Shown here one piece after another: positions 6,097 to 10,014 of a DNA stretch of 10,014 nucleotides. Made by a program: the position numbers and the translations under genes. Source of the stretch: Pirellulales bacterium (GTDB lineage Bacteria; Planctomycetota; Planctomycetia; Pirellulales; Thermoguttaceae); contig JAUWWA010000030.1 of NCBI GenBank assembly GCA_030617125.1, forward strand, positions 1 through 10,014, given 5' to 3'. The notes beneath the pieces are model-generated. The model was not told the DNA's origin. It ran no database searches and saw only the letters and a list, made by a program, of their open reading frames with translations. Position 1 is the stretch's first letter; every line of letters begins with the position of its first letter.

Positions 6097-6807
6097 CTAC
6101 CACGCTCGGGTCCGCCGCCAGGCCAAGTGAATTCGAAAGGCCTCGGCCGCCGCCACACCCGATTGGCGGCCGCGGGCCTCACATTGACGAAGGATTTGCT
6201 CCTCCAGCGGCGAGAAATCGCGCTGGCCGCCCCGCTGGAGTTGGCTCTTGTGACAGGCCAGCATACGACGTTTGACGTCGACGTGATCGCTAATATCGAC
6301 GAAGAATCCGGGCGAGAAACCCATCATGTTCACCGTGTCCATCCACCACAGGGCCGGCTGCGTCTCCAGGGCCGGACTCGCCGTCACGTGGCCCCTGGAC
6401 GTGCAAAACCAACTGGCCGCCTCGGCCAAGGCGCCGGCCGCGCGGTGGTCGGCGTGGTAGTCTTGCAGCCAGTGGGCCAGCACCAGTGTCGGTTGGAATT
6501 GGCGAAACAATTCGACTAGCTCCCGGCGCCGGACCGGCTCGTCGAGCAATTCGCCGTCGGGCACATCGCCGTACAGAAGCCGGGCGCGGAGCGTCTCGGC
6601 GGCCGCGTCCATCTCCCGCCTTCGCACTGCGGCGAGGTCTGCTATGGCCTCAGCCGGTTGACCTTTGTCACCGCGGCAGAGCACGCAGAGGCCGATCTCC
6701 GCGCAGTGTGCCTTGCCCCGGGACAGCGTTCCCGCGCAGAGCGATTCGGCATCGTCCGGGTGGGCGACGACCGCCAGAATCCGCTCCTGAGAGAAGTCCA
6801 GTCGCAT
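6097..6807 (-). CDS. PIG-L/LmbE-family N-deacetylase
   Basis: The 236-residue product is a zinc-dependent de-N-acetylase of the PIG-L (LmbE) family. The metal and catalytic motif AHPDDAE (15-21) follows a hydrophobic strand, and the second metal motif YHADH (117-121) is present. The conserved YGDVPDGEL segment lies at 79-87. Family members remove acetyl groups from N-acetylglucosamine-type sugars, for example in GPI, mycothiol and bacillithiol synthesis or chitobiose breakdown. The start at 6807 is preferred because it puts AHPDD near the N-terminus and leaves 7 bases after the upstream stop; the longer frame to 6873 would overlap the NagB-like gene by about 60 bases. No strong ribosome-binding site is visible, so translational coupling is likely. 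Pairing with a NagB-like gene suggests an acetylated amino sugar as substrate. The C-terminus (about 200-236) is Arg-rich. Confidence 0.88.
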   Translation of the reverse strand: MRLDFSQERILAVVAHPDDAESLCAGTLSRGKAHCAEIGLCVLCRGDKGQPAEAIADLAAVRRREMDAAAETLRARLLYGDVPDGELLDEPVRRRELVELFRQFQPTLVLAHWLQDYHADHRAAGALAEAASWFCTSRGHVTASPALETQPALWWMDTVNMMGFSPGFFVDISDHVDVKRRMLACHKSQLQRGGQRDFSPLEEQILRQCEARGRQSGVAAAEAFRIHLAWRRTRAW

Positions 6808-6814
6808 GGTACGA

Positions 6815-7657
6815 TTACCGTGGTCTGATGTCAGGCACTTCGGCGACGAAATCAGCCATCGTGACGATTGCATCGCCGTGCGTGCGCAGGAGTGAAGCGG
6901 GGCAAGCCGCCGTCACCGGCCCGTGCAACACCCGGCGCACCACCGCCCGTTGCCAGGGCCGATTGCAGTAGAACCGACACTGACGCGATGCCAGGATCTC
7001 CTTCATTCCTACCGTAATCGCCCGGCAGGGCACCACCGAGATCTCACCGCCGACGGTGTTCGCGTTAATCGTGCGGGTTTCCCGGCTGAGGCTGAGCACT
7101 CGGGTGGGCAGCGCGGCGAACTGCTCGACCGACATGGTCTCGCCCGGCTCGGGCGGTTCGTTGAACGCCATGTGGCCGTTGATTCCGATGCCGCCCAGAC
7201 AGACGTCCACACCCCCGCGCCGGTCGATGAGCCGGCGGATCGCGTCGGGGTCGCCCGGATCGGGAAAGACCCGGTTTTCGGGCCGGGGCGCTAGGTCGGG
7301 GCGGAGCAAGTCGTAGAACTTCCGGTTCATGTAGCCACGGAAACCCAGGGGATGGTCCAGATCGACCCACGCGTCGTCGTCCGTGAGGTACTCGTCCATG
7401 TTGATCAGCACGACGTCGCGCCAGTCGCTCTGCTGTTGGTTGATCATCTCTGCCAGGATCGGGTACTGATCAACCGGGCCGACGGGTACGATCATCGTCG
7501 CGCTGCGGCCGGCGCTGCGGGATTGCTCGACGGCCGCCATCATGGCCTCCGCGATGTCCCGGGCGATTGCCTGCACGTCGCCGGAGATCCGTACTTGGAG
7601 CGGTGTGCCCTGGCCGAGTCTTTCCGGCGGAACGTTGAGGTAATCGGGTATCTTCAT
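6815..7657 (-). CDS. NagB-like glucosamine-6-phosphate isomerase/deaminase homologue with altered site
   Basis: The 280-residue protein belongs to the NagB/6-phosphogluconolactonase superfamily. It keeps INMDEYL (86-91; D88 matches E. coli D72), the signature GGIGINGHMAFNEP (155-168) with H162 and E167 matching H143 and E148, and TRTINANT (194-201). Three differences stand out. The position of the catalytic D141 is Asn (N160). The phosphate loop, normally TGGTP-like, reads VPVGPVDQY (57-65). The region of the phosphate-binding Lys208 reads NRPWQRAVV, with no Lys. The N-terminus is also about 20 residues longer than E. coli NagB. So the substrate may not be a 6-phosphate. It starts 2 bases after the aldehyde dehydrogenase stop and ends 7 bases before the PIG-L gene. 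The alignment was done by eye and from memory. Confidence 0.85.
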   Translation of the reverse strand: MKIPDYLNVPPERLGQGTPLQVRISGDVQAIARDIAEAMMAAVEQSRSAGRSATMIVPVGPVDQYPILAEMINQQQSDWRDVVLINMDEYLTDDDAWVDLDHPLGFRGYMNRKFYDLLRPDLAPRPENRVFPDPGDPDAIRRLIDRRGGVDVCLGGIGINGHMAFNEPPEPGETMSVEQFAALPTRVLSLSRETRTINANTVGGEISVVPCRAITVGMKEILASRQCRFYCNRPWQRAVVRRVLHGPVTAACPASLLRTHGDAIVTMADFVAEVPDIRPR

Positions 7658-7659
7658 CT

Positions 7660-9111
7660 TTATGCATCAACCCCCAGGGAAATGTGCTTGGTCTCCAGAA
7701 ATGCATCCAGCCCCTCGATGCCCAGTTCGCGTCCCCAACCGCTCTGCTTCAAACCGCCGAACGGGCACTGGCTCGTGGCCGGCACCGTCTCATTGATGCC
7801 GATGGTGCCCGCCTCCAAGGACTCAGCCAACCGCCATACGCGGGAGATGTCGCTTGTGAAGGCATAGGCGGCCAGGCCGTATTGGGTCGCGTTGGCTTGC
7901 TCGATCGCTTCCTGCTCATCGTCGAAGGGACAAACGGGCACGACCGGGGCAAACGTCTCCTCGTGCATGCACAGGGCATCGTCGGGAACGTCGGTCAACA
8001 CGGTCGGTTCCAGGAAGTAGCCTTCGGTGCTGCCTTCCCAGCGTCGCCCGCCACAGAGGATGCGTGCTCCCTTGGAGACGGCTTCGTCGATATGCTTCAC
8101 GGCGTTGTGCAAGGCCCGCTCATCGATGAGCGGTCCGATCTCCACCCCCTCCTGTAAACCGTCGCCTACCTTCAAGGCTCTCGTTTCTTCGACGAGCGAT
8201 TGGAGAAACCGCTCGTAGATCGACCGGTGGACATAGACCCGATTGGCGGCGATGCACGACTGGCCCGTGTTGCGGAACTTGGCGATCAGTGTTCCGGCCA
8301 CCGCCTGATCGATCCTTGCATCGTCGAACACCAACACCGGCGCGTGCCCGCCCAACTCCAGCGAGAGCTTCTTGATGCTCCGGCCGGCTCCGGCGATCAG
8401 GAGGCGGCCAACTTCCGTTGACCCGGTGAAGGTGATCTTGCGGCAGGTGGGGTTTTCGAGCATCTCGGCGGCGATTTCCGTGGCTTTGCCGACGACGAGT
8501 TGAAACACACCCGGCGGCAGCCCGACTTCGTGGACCGCCTCGGCCAGCATCACCGCGCAGAGCGGGGTGGCGCTGGCCGGCTTGAGCACCACCGGACAAC
8601 CGGCCGCCAGCGCCGGCGCTGCCTTGCGGACCGAAAGCACCAAGGGGAAGTTCCAAGGGGCAATCGCACCCACAACGCCTACCGGCGTTCGGATGACCAT
8701 GTGCCGCTTGCCTTCCACCTGATGCGGCACGATTCGGCCATACACCCGCTGGGCCTCGCCGGCAAACCAGCGGAAGTGGTCCACCGTCATCGCCACCTCG
8801 CCCCGGCTCTGGGCCAGCGGCTTGCCGTTCTCCAACGTGATTGTCCGGGCCACGTCGTCCGTGCGGCGCTCGAGCACGTCGGCGATCTTCCGCAAGTACT
8901 GGCCGCGCCGTCTGCCGGGCAGTCCTCTCCAGGCGGGCCAGGCAGCCACGGCGTCTTCCAGGGCTTGGCGCACCTCGGCGCGCCCGACCGTCCCCACTTG
9001 GCCGAAAACCTCGCCCGTGGCCGGGTTGACGATTCCAAGCGGATCGCGGGGCTCGATCCACTTGCCGTTGAGATACAGTCTCCCGATCCGGGCAGCTTCA
9101 GAAGCAGACAT
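7660..9111 (-). CDS. NAD(P)-dependent aldehyde dehydrogenase (GabD/sulfolactaldehyde dehydrogenase-like)
   Basis: The 483-residue product is a full-length class 3-fold aldehyde dehydrogenase with all key residues. They are N154 (PWNFP), K177 (LKPAS), the cofactor motif FTGSTEVG (228-235), the general base E252 (LELGG), the nucleophile C286 (GQSCIAANR) and E385 (EETFAPV). R162 and R280 (KFRNTGQSC) lie where succinate-semialdehyde dehydrogenases such as GabD bind the substrate carboxylate, so an aldehyde with an anionic tail is likely. Bacterial 3-sulfolactaldehyde dehydrogenases belong to this GabD-like group. The start at 9111 gives a normal N-terminus (LYLNGKWIEP at 12-21); a longer frame to 9435 would lie inside the transaldolase gene. 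The gaps are 26 bases upstream and 2 downstream. Proposed step: sulfolactaldehyde to sulfolactate. Succinate semialdehyde or another anionic aldehyde is possible. Confidence 0.92.
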   Translation of the reverse strand: MSASEAARIGRLYLNGKWIEPRDPLGIVNPATGEVFGQVGTVGRAEVRQALEDAVAAWPAWRGLPGRRRGQYLRKIADVLERRTDDVARTITLENGKPLAQSRGEVAMTVDHFRWFAGEAQRVYGRIVPHQVEGKRHMVIRTPVGVVGAIAPWNFPLVLSVRKAAPALAAGCPVVLKPASATPLCAVMLAEAVHEVGLPPGVFQLVVGKATEIAAEMLENPTCRKITFTGSTEVGRLLIAGAGRSIKKLSLELGGHAPVLVFDDARIDQAVAGTLIAKFRNTGQSCIAANRVYVHRSIYERFLQSLVEETRALKVGDGLQEGVEIGPLIDERALHNAVKHIDEAVSKGARILCGGRRWEGSTEGYFLEPTVLTDVPDDALCMHEETFAPVVPVCPFDDEQEAIEQANATQYGLAAYAFTSDISRVWRLAESLEAGTIGINETVPATSQCPFGGLKQSGWGRELGIEGLDAFLETKHISLGVDA

Positions 9112-9137
9112 GAGTTTCAGTCCCCGCTCCAAAACGG

Positions 9138-9794
9138 CTAGGTCAGTTTGTCTTGCGGCACGCGCTTCCAGTCTTCCAGGAAGAGCTTGACGGCGACGTC
9201 GGTCAACGGATGCTCGTAGAGTTGCTTCATCACGTCGAAGAACATGGTGCAGACATCGGCGCCGGCCAGGGCCGCTTCCAAAACGTGGATAGGATGGCGC
9301 ACGGCGGCCACGATGATCTGCGTTGAAAACCCGTAATTTCCGTAGATCGTCCTGATTTGCCGCACCACGTCCATGCCCACTTGACCCACGGCGTCCAGCC
9401 GGCCGACAAACGGGCTGACGTAAGTCGCCCCACACTTGGCCGCCAGCAGGGCCTGCAACGGCGAGAACGTGACCGTAACGTTCGTCTTGACGCCCTCGGC
9501 CGCAAGACGCTTCACGGCCTTCAGACCCTCGCGCATAATCGGCACCTTGACCACAACGTTGTCGGCCATGGCGGCCAAGCGCCGGGCTTCCTCAACGATT
9601 CCTTCGGCATCGACCGCAATGGTCTCCAGACTCACGGGACCGTCGACCGTGCGGCAGATCTCCTCGTAGAGTTCTTTGGCCGGCCGGCCTGTCTTCGAGA
9701 CATGGGTGGGATTGGTGGTGACGCCGTCGAGGATGCCCCAAGCGTTGGCTTCCCGAATTTCCTCCAGATGGGCGGTATCGATAAAGAGCTTCAT
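9138..9794 (-). CDS. FSA/TalC-type transaldolase
   Basis: The 218-residue protein is a small transaldolase/fructose-6-phosphate-aldolase-type enzyme of normal length. Motifs are LFIDTA (3-8), GVTTNPT (24-30), the Schiff-base lysine K83 in NVVVKVP, TNVTVTFSPLQALLAAK (104-120), YVSPFVGRLD (125-134) and VRHPIHVLEAALAGAD (165-180). The Ser of the usual AAS(I/F)R motif, a phosphate ligand in E. coli FSA, is Ala here (A164), while R132 and R166 are kept. That may retune the site for a group other than phosphate. The start at 9794 has GGAAGG about 10 bases upstream. It is the first gene of the run. The transaldolase of the known sulfo-TAL pathway, which releases sulfolactaldehyde from sulfofructose, is of this small type, so this is a good candidate for that role; an ordinary fructose-6-phosphate aldolase is the alternative. 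Confidence 0.9.
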   Translation of the reverse strand: MKLFIDTAHLEEIREANAWGILDGVTTNPTHVSKTGRPAKELYEEICRTVDGPVSLETIAVDAEGIVEEARRLAAMADNVVVKVPIMREGLKAVKRLAAEGVKTNVTVTFSPLQALLAAKCGATYVSPFVGRLDAVGQVGMDVVRQIRTIYGNYGFSTQIIVAAVRHPIHVLEAALAGADVCTMFFDVMKQLYEHPLTDVAVKLFLEDWKRVPQDKLT

Positions 9795-9904
9795 GATTTC
9801 TTGCCCTTCCGGTAGTTCTTCTCTTGAGCCTGGGGGTCCCGTCCGCGCCTGGCGGGCGCGGCGCCGTCAACCTTCTGGCCGACGTAGTTCTCGATAGCAA
9901 TCGT
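9791..9904 (-). pseudogene. Possible C-terminal remnant or leader peptide overlapping the transaldolase start
   Basis: Directly upstream of the transaldolase, in another frame, 37 sense codons run from just after a TGA (9905-9907) to a TGA that overlaps the transaldolase start as ATGA (9791-9794). The reading ends in RGRDPQAQEKNYRKGKKS, a charged tail like many real protein ends. Third codon positions are mostly G or C, as in true genes here. No ATG, GTG or TTG start exists in the frame, so it is either the tail of a gene truncated or frameshifted upstream, or chance. The family is not recognised. Confidence 0.3.
9843..9861 (-). repeat. GC-rich stem-loop in the leader of the nine-gene run
   Basis: CCGCGCC (9843-9849) pairs with GGCGCGG (9855-9861) across a 5-base loop, between the predicted promoter and the transaldolase start. 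No U-tract follows on the minus strand, so it is not a clear terminator. It could affect leader stability or translation, or be incidental in GC-rich DNA. Confidence 0.35.
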
Positions 9905-9913
9905 TCAATAATG

Positions 9914-9941
9914 ATGATAGCCGGCTTTTCGGCTCCGTCAA
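9914..9941 (-). promoter_or_regulatory. Sigma70-like promoter for the nine-gene run
   Basis: On the minus strand, TTGACG (9936-9941) and TATCAT (9914-9919) are separated by 16 bases. Each differs from the consensus hexamer by one base. Transcription would start near 9905-9907, giving a leader of about 110 bases before the transaldolase ATG. An inverted repeat, AGCCG (9919-9923) with CGGCT (9930-9934), lies across the spacer and could be an operator. No other promoter of comparable quality was seen between the nine genes. Confidence 0.5.
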
Positions 9942-10014
9942 CACCCCTCGCGTCCGCTGAGCAGGGAAGCTGAGCCGCTTCGTGTTCGAGAGAGAGGCTG
10001 TGCCGCCACCAAGG

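Noticed and set aside
9112..9435. Apparent N-terminal extension of the aldehyde dehydrogenase
   Set aside because: It overlaps the transaldolase gene in another frame and has no family resemblance. The ATG at 9111 gives the expected start.
1786..9794. Reading the whole run as a standard altronate/hexuronate pathway
   Set aside because: Not excluded, but less favoured: no uronate isomerase, mannonate/altronate oxidoreductase, KDG kinase or KDPG aldolase is seen. The transaldolase, GabD-like enzyme and two stereospecific dehydrogenases are better explained by sulfolactate chemistry.
1..10014. CRISPR arrays, tRNA or rRNA genes, insertion sequences
   Set aside because: No regularly spaced repeats, tRNA-like cloverleaf, rRNA-like sequence or transposase reading was found on either strand.

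Overview
The window is GC-rich, with one partial gene on the plus strand at the left edge and everything else on the minus strand. It most resembles a planctomycete, possibly a Pirellulales-type genome or MAG. The reasons are a Tat-signalled Gfo/Idh/MocA protein of the kind that is abundant in that phylum, a secreted protein start of a planctomycete/verrucomicrobial beta-propeller type, and a run of sugar and sugar-acid genes. This lineage call rests on recognised protein style; no marker gene is present.

Layout, left to right. 3-533 (+) is the 3' end of a coiled-coil plus zinc-ribbon protein (COG1579/DUF164 type). 697-1397 (-) holds two broken genes: an internally deleted Gfo/Idh/MocA oxidoreductase and the N-terminal stub of a secreted beta-propeller/glycoside-hydrolase-like protein. 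1398-1785 is non-coding and rich in inverted repeats. 1786-9794 (-) is a tight run of nine genes, read right to left, with gaps of 2 to 61 bases. In transcription order they are: FSA-type transaldolase, aldehyde dehydrogenase, NagB-like isomerase/deaminase, PIG-L deacetylase, UxaA/SuyA-type small subunit, UxaA/SuyB-type large subunit, a small methyltransferase-like protein, an Ldh_2-family dehydrogenase and a D-isomer 2-hydroxyacid dehydrogenase. A good sigma70-like promoter (9914-9941) sits upstream of the first gene.

The main finding is that this set can be read as a complete route for the sulfonated half of a C6-sulfonated sugar. The transaldolase would cleave 6-deoxy-6-sulfofructose to 3-sulfolactaldehyde. 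The aldehyde dehydrogenase would oxidise that to (S)-sulfolactate. The two stereospecific dehydrogenases, matching the families of SlcC and ComC, would invert it through sulfopyruvate to (R)-sulfolactate. The split SuyA/SuyB-like lyase would release sulfite and leave pyruvate. The PIG-L deacetylase and the NagB-like protein, whose phosphate-binding residues look changed, raise a more speculative idea: the entry substrate could be an N-acetylated, C6-sulfonated amino sugar that is de-N-acetylated and then deaminated/isomerised to sulfofructose. The family assignments are firm. The sulfonate substrate is inferred from the combination of genes, and a plain sugar-acid pathway is the main alternative.
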